Shown in pieces: positions 28,345 through 39,275 of a stretch of 64,000 bases of DNA (position 1 is the stretch's first letter; the number at the start of each line of letters is the position of its first letter). A program made the translations under genes and the position numbers. Source of the DNA: Candidatus Didemnitutus sp. (GTDB lineage: Bacteria; Verrucomicrobiota; Verrucomicrobiia; Opitutales; Opitutaceae); the NCBI GenBank assembly GCA_017991595.1, contig JAGOQJ010000001.1:62001-126000 (forward strand). The letters are read 5' to 3'. The notes below the pieces were generated by a model. That model saw nothing but the letters and a program-made list of their open reading frames with translations. It was not told the DNA's origin and searched no databases.

Positions 28345-30036
28345 ATGCGCGAAAAATTCCCAAAATACCTTGCGCAACTGAAAGATAGGATAGGGCGTCG
28401 GCTGCCGCGAACCGCGATGATCATGGGGGCGTTGGCCTTGGTTGCGGGTGGAGCGATTTGGTATTGGGCGGTCGGTGCGGAGCTGAGAAACCTGCGGGCG
28501 GCCGGGCGGCTGGTGGAGCAGGGGGAGTATCGGCGCGCGCAGCTGTTATTGGAGCAGGCGGTGCAGGTGCGGCCAGATAGCGTGGCGGCGCAGCGGGCCT
28601 TGGCGGAGTTTTTCGACCGGGTCGGGTCGCCGTCGGCGTTAGAGCGGTGGGAAGTCGTCAACCGGCTCGCGCCGGGTGACGAGGCGCGGTGGCGGCTGGC
28701 GGCCAGCGCGGTGCAGCACCTGCGTTTCCCGCTCGCCCGCGAGACACTGGCGGCCGTGACGGCGCCGGGACGAGGGCAGCTGGAGCATCACCGGTTGGCG
28801 GCGGCGCTGGCGCTGGCCGACGGGCAGCCGGCCGTGGCGGAGGAACACTTGGCGGCGATGCACCGGCTGGCGCCGGAAAATGTGCGCTACCGGTTCGCCT
28901 TGGCGGCGCACCGATTGGCGACGGGGCAACGGTTGGAGGAGAGCCGGCGTGAATTGGAGGAGTTGGCGCGCAGCGGTCCGCTCCGCGTGCGTGCGACGCT
29001 GGAGCTCATGGGCGATGCGCCGCGGCGCTGGCCGCTGGCCGCCGATCCAGAGGAGCGACTGGCGGAGCGGTTGTTCGATGGGGCGGGCGCGGTGCATCTC
29101 CGCGCCGGAGCGCGGCCGGGCCGCCCGCGCCTGTTGGCCCATGTGCGGGCGGAGCCGTATCCGGAACCGGAGGATGCGGCGGTGCTGTTGGCCTGGCTGG
29201 TGCGCGAAGACCGGGCTGCGGAGGCGCTCGCGTGGGCGCGCGCTTTGCCGGAGGCGACCCGCCGGCACGCGGCGGTCGTCGTCGTGACGGCCGAGGCGGC
29301 GGCGCGGGCGCAGGATTGGCCGCAATTGCAGGAGGCGCTGGCCTACGGCGCGTGGGGCGTGATCGCGCGGCCGGTGCTCGATGAGGCTTTCGCGGTGCGG
29401 GCGGCACGGGCCGGCCGCGGTCGCAGCGGACCGGATTGGCAGGCGTTGTTGGAAAACGCGGAGATGACGCGTCCGGCCCTGCGCGTGTTGTGGCGGCTGG
29501 CGGAGCTGTGGGGCTGGCCGACGGAGGCCGAGCGTGCGCTCACGGCGCTCACGCGCCGCTACCCGCGCGAGCGCTGGGCGTGGGAGGCATTGCAGGTGAC
29601 CTATCTGCGGCGGGGCGACAGCGCCGCGTTGTGGCGGCACTACGGCGCCTGGGTGCGCGAGATGCCGGATGACGTGCCGGCGCGCTTGGAGCAGTTGCTC
29701 GTGGCTTTCCTCACCCGACGCGACGATGCGACGGCGCAGCAGCAGGCCGCCGAGTGGCACCGCCGGATGCCGGACCATCCGCTCGCGACCGTCTTGCACG
29801 CGCTGGCTTTGCGCGCGGCCGGGCGCGCGTCGGAAGGGTTGGTCCTGCTCGACCGGCTCGGCGTCGGTGCCTGGCGGCAGTCGCGTTTCGCTCTCGTGCG
29901 GGCGGCGCTGCTGGTCGAGGCTGGCCGAGCTGCGGAAGCCGCGCCGCTGTTGGAGAACGTGCGCGAGCCGCTGTTGCCGGAGGAGAGGGAGTTGCTGGCC
30001 TCCGTCCGGCGGGCGGCCGGGGCGACGGCGCACTGA
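28345..30036 (+). CDS. Membrane-anchored TPR protein
   Basis: A 563-residue protein. A basic N-terminus (KDRIGRRLPR) is followed by one transmembrane segment (about residues 24-43, MIMGALALVAGGAIWYWAVG). The rest is alpha-helical and rich in Ala/Leu/Arg. TPR-like helix pairs are recognisable, for example AAGRLVEQGEYRRAQLLLEQ (about 51-70), and repeats continue to the C-terminus (RAAGRASEGLVLLDRLG). No enzymatic motif was found. Such proteins act as scaffolds, so the partner is unknown. It shares a divergent promoter region with a PEP-CTERM gene; whether the two work together is open. Confidence 0.75.
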   Translation: MREKFPKYLAQLKDRIGRRLPRTAMIMGALALVAGGAIWYWAVGAELRNLRAAGRLVEQGEYRRAQLLLEQAVQVRPDSVAAQRALAEFFDRVGSPSALERWEVVNRLAPGDEARWRLAASAVQHLRFPLARETLAAVTAPGRGQLEHHRLAAALALADGQPAVAEEHLAAMHRLAPENVRYRFALAAHRLATGQRLEESRRELEELARSGPLRVRATLELMGDAPRRWPLAADPEERLAERLFDGAGAVHLRAGARPGRPRLLAHVRAEPYPEPEDAAVLLAWLVREDRAAEALAWARALPEATRRHAAVVVVTAEAAARAQDWPQLQEALAYGAWGVIARPVLDEAFAVRAARAGRGRSGPDWQALLENAEMTRPALRVLWRLAELWGWPTEAERALTALTRRYPRERWAWEALQVTYLRRGDSAALWRHYGAWVREMPDDVPARLEQLLVAFLTRRDDATAQQQAAEWHRRMPDHPLATVLHALALRAAGRASEGLVLLDRLGVGAWRQSRFALVRAALLVEAGRAAEAAPLLENVREPLLPEERELLASVRRAAGATAH

Positions 30037-30087
30037 ATCCGGGGTCGCTTCTTGCCGGGGTTAGGGAGCCTAATAAGCGGACGTCAC

Positions 30088-30118
30088 TTGCGGACTGCCG
30101 GGCGGCAGCCTTTACAAT
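30088..30118 (+). promoter_or_regulatory. Candidate promoter of sdhCAB with palindromic 19-bp spacer
   Basis: TTGCGG (30088-30093) and TACAAT (30113-30118) are 19 bp apart. The spacer contains the inverted repeat CTGCCG-GG-CGGCAG (30095-30108). sdhC starts 80 bp downstream. The long spacer with a central dyad is the arrangement used by MerR-type activators, but no such regulator is seen here. Confidence 0.35.
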
Positions 30119-30197
30119 CCGGGGCCGACCGCCTTGGTTTTCGGCCTGCCGGTGGTCATCCACCCCTCCCGCACCGGCAATCTTCCCTACACTCGCG

Positions 30198-30908
30198 ATG
30201 AACCTCCTTGGCTCGCTCTTCACCTCGTCCATTGGCAGGAAGTTCCTGATGGCGCTGACCGGCTTGGTGCTGTTCGGCTTCGTCACCGGCCACTTGGTCG
30301 GCAACCTGCAGATCTTCCTCCCGCCGGAGAAGATCAACCACTACGGCCTCCTGTTGGAGTCGCTCGGCGGCGGCCTGTGGGCCATCCGGCTGTTCCTGCT
30401 GGCCTGCGTCGCCATCCACGTCTGGCTGGCGATCCAGCTGACGCTCGAGAACCGCGCCGCCCGCCCGGAAAGCTATCTCGGCGAGAAGACCAACCGCGCC
30501 ACGCTCGCCTCCCGCGTCATGGCTCGCACCGGTCTCATCGTGCTGGCCTTCCTTATTTACCACCTCGCTCACTTCACCGTGCGCGCCGGCCACCCGGAGT
30601 GGAGCGAGCACACCTACAAGCTCGCGGACGGCACCATGGTGCGCGACGTCTACCGGATGGTCGTCGAGGGCTTCAGCAACGGCTGGGTCTCCCTCTTTTA
30701 CATCGTCTCCGTCGGCCTGCTGAGCTTCCACCTCGTCCACGGCATCGTCTCGATGTTCCAGTCGCTCGGCCTCAAGAACGAGACTTGGACCCGCAACCTC
30801 GAGATCTTCGCTAAGATCTACTGCGTGGGCTACTTCGTGCTCAATGCTCTCATCCCGCTCTCGATCCTCGGCTACGTGCCGGTGCTCAGCGGCCTCATCC
30901 AGCGCTAA
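30198..30908 (+). CDS. sdhC: Succinate dehydrogenase cytochrome b558 subunit
   Basis: The 236-residue membrane anchor of complex II (succinate:quinone oxidoreductase), of the single-chain, five-helix type. Helices lie at about residues 15-40, 62-82, 110-130, 160-185 and 208-230. Candidate axial haem ligands are H32 in TGHLVGN, H74 in AIHVW, H122/H125 in YHLAHF and H178/H181 in FHLVHG, consistent with a dihaem b-type subunit. ATG 30198 fits the family start (GRKFLMALTGL follows closely). It is the first gene of sdhCAB, 12 bp before sdhA. Confidence 0.93.
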   Translation: MNLLGSLFTSSIGRKFLMALTGLVLFGFVTGHLVGNLQIFLPPEKINHYGLLLESLGGGLWAIRLFLLACVAIHVWLAIQLTLENRAARPESYLGEKTNRATLASRVMARTGLIVLAFLIYHLAHFTVRAGHPEWSEHTYKLADGTMVRDVYRMVVEGFSNGWVSLFYIVSVGLLSFHLVHGIVSMFQSLGLKNETWTRNLEIFAKIYCVGYFVLNALIPLSILGYVPVLSGLIQR

Positions 30909-30920
30909 CTCTTACCCGTC

Positions 30921-32843
<1,923 letters not shown>

Positions 32844-32865
32844 GCCGCCCCACGAGGACATCCCC

Positions 32866-33681
32866 ATGGTTGCCGAACACTCACCCTCCAAGAAACTCTT
32901 CAACGTCACCCTCCGCGTCTGGCGCCAGCCCGACGCGAAGAGCCCCGGCAAATTCGTCGATTACCCGGCCAAGGACGTGAATCCCGACATGTCGTTCCTC
33001 GAGCTGCTCGATGTCGTGAACGACAACCTCACCCGCCAGGGCGAGGAGCCGATCGCCTTCGCGCACGACTGCCGCGAGGGCATCTGCGGCACCTGCTCGT
33101 GCACGATCAACGGCAAGCCGCACGGTCCCGGCAAGGGCATCGCCACCTGCCAGACCTACATGCGCAGCTTCAAGGACGGCGATCTCATCCTCGTCGAGCC
33201 CTTCCGCGCGAAGGCCTTCGTGGTCCAGAAGGACCTGATGACCGATCGCTCCGCCTTCGACCAGATCCAGCAGGCCGGCGGCTTCATCTCCGTCCGCACC
33301 GGCGCGGCGCCCGATGCCAACAGCATCCCCGTGCCGAAGGAAGACGCCGATCTCGCGATGGACGCCGCGCAATGCATCGGCTGCGGCGCCTGCGTCGCGG
33401 CGTGCAAGAACGCCTCCGCGATGCTCTTCGTCGCCGCCAAGGTCTCGCAGTTCGCGCTCCTCCCGCAGGGCCAGCCCGAGCGCGAGCGCCGCGTGCTCGC
33501 GATGGTCGCGAAGATGGACGAGCTCGGCTTCGGCAACTGCACCAACCAATACGAGTGCAGCGCCGTGTGCCCGAAGCTCATCTCGCACGACTTCATCGCC
33601 CGCCTGAACCGCGAATACATCCGCGCGGTGGTGAAGACGAAGTTCACGCCCTTCTCCAGCGCCGCCGGCGGCGCGGGTTGA
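32866..33681 (+). CDS. sdhB: Succinate dehydrogenase iron-sulfur subunit
   Basis: The 271-residue electron-transfer subunit of complex II. The N-terminal [2Fe-2S] site is [11 protein letters not shown] (C69, C74, C77) with C95. The C-terminal ferredoxin-like domain carries [11 protein letters not shown] (C170, C173, C176, C180) and C225, C231, C235 in [14 protein letters not shown], giving the [4Fe-4S] and [3Fe-4S] clusters. It follows sdhA by 22 bp, and a clear terminator lies downstream, closing the operon. Confidence 0.96.
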   Translation: MVAEHSPSKKLFNVTLRVWRQPDAKSPGKFVDYPAKDVNPDMSFLELLDVVNDNLTRQGEEPIAFAHDCREGICGTCSCTINGKPHGPGKGIATCQTYMRSFKDGDLILVEPFRAKAFVVQKDLMTDRSAFDQIQQAGGFISVRTGAAPDANSIPVPKEDADLAMDAAQCIGCGACVAACKNASAMLFVAAKVSQFALLPQGQPERERRVLAMVAKMDELGFGNCTNQYECSAVCPKLISHDFIARLNREYIRAVVKTKFTPFSSAAGGAG

Positions 33682-33729
33682 GCGACCCTGCGCCCGTCCG
33701 CTGCGCGGACGGCCCGAACGATGTTTGCC

Positions 33730-33758
33730 AACGGCGCGGCCCACTCCGCGCCGTTTTT
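33730..33758 (+). terminator. Intrinsic terminator of sdhCAB
   Basis: AACGGCGCGG and CCGCGCCGTT pair over CCCACT, followed by TTT. It lies about 50 bp after sdhB. Confidence 0.9.
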
Positions 33759-33788
33759 CATGGCCGCATTCGGCGTCGCGCCATTCTT

Positions 33789-33825
33789 GGTGGGGGCGCT
33801 TGTCCCCAAGCGCCCTGGGTTCCCG
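33789..33825 (+). repeat. B-family hairpin repeat
   Basis: The stem GGCGCTTG-TCCC-CAAGCGCC is flanked by GGTGGG on the left and CTGGGTTCCCG on the right. It lies between two facing terminators of convergent sdhB and the M3 peptidase gene. Confidence 0.85.
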
Positions 33826-33873
33826 CACCCGCACCACTCGCGCGGAGACACACGACGATGCGCACCGCCCACG

Positions 33874-33902
33874 AAAAAGGCGCCGGCGGGAAGCGCGGCG
33901 CC
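33874..33902 (-). terminator. Intrinsic terminator of the M3 peptidase gene
   Basis: On the minus strand GGCGCCG and CGGCGCC pair over CGCTTCCCGC, followed by TTTTTCG. It lies 28 bp past the stop codon. Confidence 0.85.
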
Positions 33903-33929
33903 TGAGTGAAGGAGGAAGGTTGCGACGAC

Positions 33930-36059
33930 TTATTCCGCCTTGGGCTTCTCGACGGGGAAGCCGCGGCGCTCGAGCAGGGATTCGACCTTCGGGTCGCTGC
34001 CGCGGAAGATGCGGTAGGCCTCGGCGCGGTCGGAGCTGTTGAGCGGGGCGAGGAGCTGCTCGCGCATCTTCTGCGCGAGGTCCGCGTCGAAGATGTCGCC
34101 CTTTTCCTCGAAGGCCTTGAAGGCGTCCGAGGCCATCACGTCGGCCCAGAGATACGAGTAGTAACCGGCCGAGTAGGCGTCGCTCGAGAAGAGGTGGAGG
34201 AACTGCGGCAGGCGGTGGCGCATGGCGACTTCCTTCGGCGCACCGATGCCGGCCATGAGGTCGCGCTCGAAGGCCTTCGGATCGGTGATGCCCTCGGCGC
34301 GGTTGTGGAGGTGCATGTCGACGATCGCGGCCGAGAGATATTCGGCGGTCGAGTAGCCTTGGTTGAACTTCGCGGCGGCGCGCACCTTGTCGACGAGGGC
34401 CTGCGGCATCGCCTCACCCGTTTGGTAGTGGCGCGCGAAGCGATCGAGGATCGGGCGCGTGAGCACCCAGTTCTCCAGCACCTGGCTGGGCAGTTCGACG
34501 TAATCGCCGGGCGTTTCGCTCAGGCCGAGATATTTGGCGTTCGAGAGCAGGAAGTGCAGCGCGTGGCCGAACTCGTGGAAGAGCGTCGTGGCGTCGTCGA
34601 GCGAGATGAGCACGGGCTCGCCGGGCGCGCCCTTGATGAAGTTGTTGTTGTTCGAGACGAGGGGCGTGCGGACGGTGTCGACGGCCTCGTGGTAACGGTA
34701 GCCGGTCATCCACGCGCCGGAGCGCTTGCCGGTGCGGGCGAAGTTGTCGCCGTAGAACAGGCCGATGTGCCGGCCGTCCTTCTCGCGCACTTCCCAGACG
34801 CGGACGTCGGGGTGGAAAGCGGGGACCTTGCCGGTGATCTCCTCGAATTGGAGACCGTAGAGCTGGCCGGCGGTGTGGAACGCGGCGGCGATCATGTTGT
34901 TCAGCTCGAAGTAGGGCTTCAGCTCGTCCTGGTTCACGGCGTAGCGCGCGGTGCGGACCTTCTCGGCGTAGTAGAGGTAGTCCCAAGGCTCAATCTGCCC
35001 GGTGAAGCCTTCCTGCTCGGCGAGCTTCTGCATGTCGGCGACTTCCTCCTGCACGCGGGCGGTGGTGGCGGTCCAGACCTTGGCCATGAGCTGCTCGGCG
35101 GCCTCAGGCGTGCGCGCCATCGTGTCCTCGATGCGGAGGTGGGCATGCGTGGCGTAGCCGAGGAGGCGGGCGCGCTCGGCGCGGAGCTTGGTGATTTCGA
35201 CGATCAGGGCGTTGGTGTCGTTGGGGCCGCCGTTGTCGCCGCGGCTCTTGAAGGCGCGCCAGACCTTTTCGCGCAGGTCGCGGCGGGCGGAGAAGGTGAG
35301 GAACGGATCGACGCTCGAGCGTGTGTTGACCACGGCCCACTGATCCTTGAGGCCGCGCTCCTCGGCGGCGGCCTTGAGCGAAGCGATCTGGCCGGCGGAG
35401 AGGCCGGCGAGGTCGTCGGCGCCGAGCGCGGTCCAAGTTTCCTCGTCCTTCAGCACGCGGGCGCTGAAGTCGGCGAAGAGGGCGGCGAGGCGCTGGTTGA
35501 TCTCGCCGAGGCGCTGCTTGCCGGCGGCGTCGAGCTTGGCGCCGGTGCGCACGAAATCGGCATAGGTGCGCTCGAGGAGGCGCGTGTCGACCGGATCGAG
35601 GCCGGCGTCGCCGCGGGTGTTGTAAACGGCAGCGATGCGGGCGAAGAGCTTGGCGTTGAACTTCACCTCGTCGGCCACGGCCGCGATCTTGGGCGACCAC
35701 TCGAGATCGAGCGCCTGCACCTCGGGCGTGGAAAGGTTGGATTGATAGACGCCGAACATCGCCATGACGCGGCGCAGCGTGTCACCGGAGCGCTCCATCG
35801 CGACGAGCGTGTTGGCGAAGGTGGGCTTCTCGGGGTTGTCGGCGATGGCGGCGATCTCGCGGCGGTATTCGTCGAACGCGGCGGTGAACGCGGCGGGGAA
35901 ATCCGCCGCCTTCACCTGATCCCACGGTGGCACGCCACCGTAAGGGCCGGTCCACGGCGCAGTGAGCGGAGAAGCGGCCGGCGGGGCGGACTGATCCGCG
36001 GTGGCGGCGAAGGAAACGGTGGTGAGGGCAACCATAGACAGACTGAGCAGGGCTTTCAT
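33930..36059 (-). CDS. M3 family zinc metallopeptidase, exported
   Basis: A 709-residue oligopeptidase of the thimet/Dcp type. The zinc site is HEFGH (H495, E496, H499), and the third ligand is E522 in DYVELPSQVLENW. Residues 1-19 (MKALLSLSMVALTTVSFAA) form a signal peptide, so the enzyme should act in the periplasm, unlike cytoplasmic E. coli Dcp or OpdA. Other family marks are WDYLYYAEKVR, ISLDDATTLFHEFGHALHF (zinc helix) and the C-terminal YYSYLWADVMASDAF substrate-binding stretch. ATG 36059 is chosen because it starts the signal peptide; the upstream extension to 36125 is not signal-like. It probably trims short peptides in the periplasm. Confidence 0.93.
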   Translation of the reverse strand: MKALLSLSMVALTTVSFAATADQSAPPAASPLTAPWTGPYGGVPPWDQVKAADFPAAFTAAFDEYRREIAAIADNPEKPTFANTLVAMERSGDTLRRVMAMFGVYQSNLSTPEVQALDLEWSPKIAAVADEVKFNAKLFARIAAVYNTRGDAGLDPVDTRLLERTYADFVRTGAKLDAAGKQRLGEINQRLAALFADFSARVLKDEETWTALGADDLAGLSAGQIASLKAAAEERGLKDQWAVVNTRSSVDPFLTFSARRDLREKVWRAFKSRGDNGGPNDTNALIVEITKLRAERARLLGYATHAHLRIEDTMARTPEAAEQLMAKVWTATTARVQEEVADMQKLAEQEGFTGQIEPWDYLYYAEKVRTARYAVNQDELKPYFELNNMIAAAFHTAGQLYGLQFEEITGKVPAFHPDVRVWEVREKDGRHIGLFYGDNFARTGKRSGAWMTGYRYHEAVDTVRTPLVSNNNNFIKGAPGEPVLISLDDATTLFHEFGHALHFLLSNAKYLGLSETPGDYVELPSQVLENWVLTRPILDRFARHYQTGEAMPQALVDKVRAAAKFNQGYSTAEYLSAAIVDMHLHNRAEGITDPKAFERDLMAGIGAPKEVAMRHRLPQFLHLFSSDAYSAGYYSYLWADVMASDAFKAFEEKGDIFDADLAQKMREQLLAPLNSSDRAEAYRIFRGSDPKVESLLERRGFPVEKPKAE

Positions 36060-36236
36060 GCTGGAGGAAATAGGGAGCGGAACACGCCGAAGCGGGAAAC
36101 GCTTAAACTGGGCAAATGTCCGCACGGTGCAACTCGCAAGGCGGGCGGGCTGATGCCATGGACGGTCGCGCGGCGCCGATTTTTTGCGACCGGGTGCAAC
36201 TTTCGCCGGGTTGCCGGGTGTTCATGGCATCCACCC

Positions 36237-36485
36237 ATGAACCTCATGAAAACCGCTCTGATCTCCCTCCTCGCCGCGACCTTCGTCGGTCTCGTTTCCT
36301 TCGCGAGCGGTGCCTTCGACGCCGCTTACTTCGTCTCCGCCCTGCTCGCCACCGCGCTCGTCGCGTGGACGCTGGAACAATACAGCCGAGAGCCGCGGCC
36401 GCTCACCCTTGCCCGTCCCATCCGCCTTCCGGCGCCGATCGGCGTCCGTCACGCCGTGAAGCAAGTCGGCCGGCTTGCCGCCTGA
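36237..36485 (+). CDS. Small membrane protein
   Basis: An 82-residue protein, not recognised. Two hydrophobic segments (about 7-24, ISLLAATFVGLVSFASG, and 28-46, AAYFVSALLATALVAWTL) are followed by a basic, Pro-rich tail (REPRPLTLARPIRLPAP). It starts at ATG 36237, with a second ATG three codons on. A terminator follows directly, which supports it as a real transcription unit. It is divergent from the M3 peptidase gene. The frame is part of a long shadow frame opposite that gene, so only the part after 36237 is claimed. Confidence 0.6.
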   Translation: MNLMKTALISLLAATFVGLVSFASGAFDAAYFVSALLATALVAWTLEQYSREPRPLTLARPIRLPAPIGVRHAVKQVGRLAA

Positions 36486-36503
36486 AAAGCGGATGAACAA
36501 CAG

Positions 36504-36541
36504 GCAGCGGCTCCGGGGCGACCCGGCGCCGCTTTTTTATT
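36504..36541 (+). terminator. Intrinsic terminator after small membrane protein
   Basis: AGCGGC-tCCGGG-GCGA-CCCGG-cGCCGCT followed by TTTTTATT. The stem is nearly perfect. Confidence 0.85.
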
Positions 36542-36974
36542 TGCTCGTGACCTCGATCGTGCCGGCGCCCTGCAGCTTGTGCGCCTGCGTGTTGTCGCCG
36601 TAGAGGCGGAGCTTGAGATTCGACTCGATCCGGTAGCGCACCGCGCCCTGCGGCCAGGTGGCTCCCTTTTCCAACACGAGCGGTCCGCTCTGCGTGGCGC
36701 TCTGCTGCGGGGCCACGGCCGTGGGGCTGGCGATGGTCAGCGTGCCGAGCAGCCGATCCTGCACGTAGATGCGGTGCGTGGCGCTGGCGAAATTGTAGGG
36801 GCCGACGTTCGGGTTGACGAGGGTCACCGTCGCTGTGGCCGTGCCGTCCGCCGCGCGTTCCAGCGCGGTCAGCTCCAGCCCGAGGCCCATCATCGGACGC
36901 GAGGAATTGCCGCAACCGCCGACGAGCCACACGAGTCCCAGCGCCACGGACACCACGAGCAGAAATTTTTTCAT
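36537..36974 (-). CDS. LEA14-like lipoprotein
   Basis: A 145-residue lipoprotein. The signal peptide ends in the lipobox LVGGC, with the lipidated Cys at about residue 21. The mature domain resembles the LEA type 2 / water-stress and hypersensitive-response fold (immunoglobulin-like): LELTALERAADGTATATVTL, then LVNPNVGPYNFASATHRIYV, a typical NPN-x-x-x-Y/F pattern. Role unknown; such bacterial LEA14-like lipoproteins sit at the membrane surface. The stop lies inside the T-run of the facing terminator. The gene may share transcription with the DUF4203 gene 74 bp upstream. Confidence 0.75.
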   Translation of the reverse strand: MKKFLLVVSVALGLVWLVGGCGNSSRPMMGLGLELTALERAADGTATATVTLVNPNVGPYNFASATHRIYVQDRLLGTLTIASPTAVAPQQSATQSGPLVLEKGATWPQGAVRYRIESNLKLRLYGDNTQAHKLQGAGTIEVTSK

Positions 36975-37048
36975 CCCGCGCAGTGTGCGCGCGCGTCCCG
37001 GCGCGGCAAGGCCGGAAGCTCACCCCTTCGCCCGGCCGGCGGGCGCGG

Positions 37049-37708
37049 CTATTTTTTCTTCTTCGCGTCGCCCTTGCCGCCGTCGGCGCGGCCGAGCTCG
37101 AACTGCGCCATGGCGCCGACCGCGGCCAGCACGAGGATCGCGGGGAACATCCAGCCGTTGCCGTCGATCAGCGCCGGGAGCTGCTGCGGCTGCCGGTAGT
37201 AATACACCCAGTCGAGCCCCGCCGTGAAGTAAGTCACCGCCACGAGCGCGCGGAACGACCCCAGCAACGCCGTGGCCAGCACGATCAGCACCTTCTGCAG
37301 CTTCACGGCCGCGAAGCCGCCGATCACGCCAGTGACGATGGCCACCAGCAGCGCGACCATGTGGTTGAAGTGCGCCAGCAGCAGCACCGCCAGCGTCGCT
37401 CCAAAGCCGAAGCCCGCCACGAACACCGCCGCGAGGTAGAGCAGGAACGCGAGCGCCGCGCCGCCCAGCGCGCCGACGAACAGCGCCGCCAGCTCCACCG
37501 TGGAGTCGAAGCCCAGCGCCACCACCGCCGCCTGCGCCAGCAATCCGCCCGCGAGCGCGCCGACCAGCGCCACCGTGACCTTGAACACGCGATACCCGAA
37601 GAAACAGTCGAGCACCCCCCACGCGATGGCGGCGAGGGAGATCCACGGGTAAAGCTCGGGTTCGAACGGCACGACGCCGAGGCAAAGCGTCCGCCGCGCG
37701 GCGCGCAA
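37049..37708 (-). CDS. DUF4203-like (TMEM198-type) membrane protein
   Basis: A 219-residue polytopic protein with about seven hydrophobic segments between residues 18 and 205 and a charged C-terminal tail (GRADGGKGDAKKKK). The Gly/Ala-rich helices GALAGGLLAQAAVVALGF, GALGGAALAFLLYLAAVF and IVTGVIGGFAAVKLQKVLI match the pattern of the DUF4203 / TM7S3-TM198 family. Function unknown. The start is uncertain: TTG at 37708 lies 12 bp after the AbgT stop and gives the longest form, while GTG at 37672 (VPFEPELYPW) would be the natural start of the conserved part. It probably belongs to the transporter operon. Confidence 0.7.
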   Translation of the reverse strand: MRAARRTLCLGVVPFEPELYPWISLAAIAWGVLDCFFGYRVFKVTVALVGALAGGLLAQAAVVALGFDSTVELAALFVGALGGAALAFLLYLAAVFVAGFGFGATLAVLLLAHFNHMVALLVAIVTGVIGGFAAVKLQKVLIVLATALLGSFRALVAVTYFTAGLDWVYYYRQPQQLPALIDGNGWMFPAILVLAAVGAMAQFELGRADGGKGDAKKKK

Positions 37709-37720
37709 CTGCGCTTTGTC

Positions 37721-39265
37721 TCAGCGCGCGAGGAACAACGGCGCGCCCGGCCCCATCGGCACTCCCAGCCAGATCCAGAGCATCAGCAGGATCGTCCACG
37801 CGATGCCGAACGCGACCGAGTAGGGCAGCATCGTGGCGATGAGCGTGCCGATGCCGGCCTTCGGGTCGTATTTGTGGATGAAGGTGAGGATGAGCGGGAA
37901 GTAACTCAGCAGCGGCGTGACGATGTTGGTCACGCTGTCGCCCACGCGGAACGCGCCCTGCACGAGCTCGGGCGAGTAGCCGAGCAGCATGAACATCGGC
38001 ACAAACACCGGCGCGAGCAGCGCCCACTTGGCCGAGGCGCTCGACATGATGAGGTTCACGAGGCTGGCGAAGCCCACCACGGCGATCATGAGCAGCAGCG
38101 GCAGGTCCTGCAGCCCGAGGCGCTGGATGAGCGCGGCGCCCTCGATGGCCGTGATCGTGCCGAGATTCGTCCAGATGAAATACGAGATGAACTGCGCCGC
38201 GAAGAACGCCAGGACGATGAACGACGCCATCGACTTCATCGTGTGCGTCATGCCGGCCACGACCTGATGATCGTTGCGGATCGTGCCCGCCGCCACGCCG
38301 TAGGCCACGCCCGGCACGAAACCGAAGAGGAAGATGAACGCCACGAGTCCGCGCATGAACAGCGTGTCCTTGAAATCCGGCTTCAACGGGTCGCGCAGGA
38401 AGCCGTCCGCCGGCAACACGCCCGCCAGCACCACGGCCACGAGCAGCGCGACCGCCGCGCCCGCGGCCAGCAGACCGCGCTTCTCCTCGTGCGAGAGCGG
38501 CTTCAACTCCTCGCGCGGCGCGTCGCCGCGGTAGTCGCCGAGGCGCGGCGCCACGATCTTCTCCGTCACCCAGGTGCCGGCAACGGTGACGACCACGGTC
38601 GACACCGCCATGAAGTAGTAATTTGCCGTCGCCGCCACGCTGTAGGTCGGATCGACGATGTGCGCCGCCGCCTCGGTCAGGCCGGCCAGCAGCACGTCCA
38701 CGGAGCCGATGAGGAGGTTGGCGCTGTAGCCGCCCGACACGCCGGCGAAGGCTGCTGCGAGTCCGAGCAACGGGTGACGGCCCAGCGCGTGGTAGAGCGC
38801 CGCGGCCAGCGGCGTGAGCAGCACGTAGCCGACCTCGCTGCCGGCGTTGGACATCACGGCGGCGAAGATGACCATCGGCGTGATGAGCTGGCGCGGCGCC
38901 GCGAGCACGAAGAGCCGCAGCACTGCGCCCATCAGGCCGGAGTATTCCGCGAGGCCGATGCCGAGCAGGCAGGTCAGCGAGATGCCCAGCGGCGGGTAGG
39001 TGAGGAAATTGCGCACCGCCTCGAGCAGCATGCGGTGCAGGCCCTCGATGGAGAACAGGTTCACCACCGCGATGGTCTGGCCGTTGGCCGGATTGGTCAC
39101 GGCCACGCCGGCGGCGTGCAGCACGCCCGAGAGCACCACGACAAGCGCCGCGAGCAGCGCGAAGAGCGTGGCGGGGTTGGGCAGGGCGTTGCCGGTGCGT
39201 TCGACGCCGTTGAGGAAACGCTGGAAGAACGGGACCGGTGCGGCCGACGGCGGGGTGGAACTCAT
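37721..39265 (-). CDS. AbgT family transporter (copy 1)
   Basis: A 514-residue secondary transporter of the p-aminobenzoyl-glutamate (AbgT) family, which in studied members imports p-aminobenzoyl-glutamate or exports sulfonamides and p-aminobenzoate. About 12 hydrophobic segments are visible. Family stretches are FLNGVERTGNALPNPATLF at the N-terminus, FAGVSGGYSANLLIGSVDVL, SASAKWALLAPVFVPMFMLL and FRVGDSVTNIVTPLLSYFPL. It is a close paralogue of the next gene upstream, in tandem with a 10-bp gap. The substrate is not shown by the sequence. The fourth residue block ETW(V)TEKIVAPRLGDYRGD is shared by both copies. Confidence 0.9.
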   Translation of the reverse strand: MSSTPPSAAPVPFFQRFLNGVERTGNALPNPATLFALLAALVVVLSGVLHAAGVAVTNPANGQTIAVVNLFSIEGLHRMLLEAVRNFLTYPPLGISLTCLLGIGLAEYSGLMGAVLRLFVLAAPRQLITPMVIFAAVMSNAGSEVGYVLLTPLAAALYHALGRHPLLGLAAAFAGVSGGYSANLLIGSVDVLLAGLTEAAAHIVDPTYSVAATANYYFMAVSTVVVTVAGTWVTEKIVAPRLGDYRGDAPREELKPLSHEEKRGLLAAGAAVALLVAVVLAGVLPADGFLRDPLKPDFKDTLFMRGLVAFIFLFGFVPGVAYGVAAGTIRNDHQVVAGMTHTMKSMASFIVLAFFAAQFISYFIWTNLGTITAIEGAALIQRLGLQDLPLLLMIAVVGFASLVNLIMSSASAKWALLAPVFVPMFMLLGYSPELVQGAFRVGDSVTNIVTPLLSYFPLILTFIHKYDPKAGIGTLIATMLPYSVAFGIAWTILLMLWIWLGVPMGPGAPLFLAR

Positions 39266-39275
39266 GGCGGGGAAG

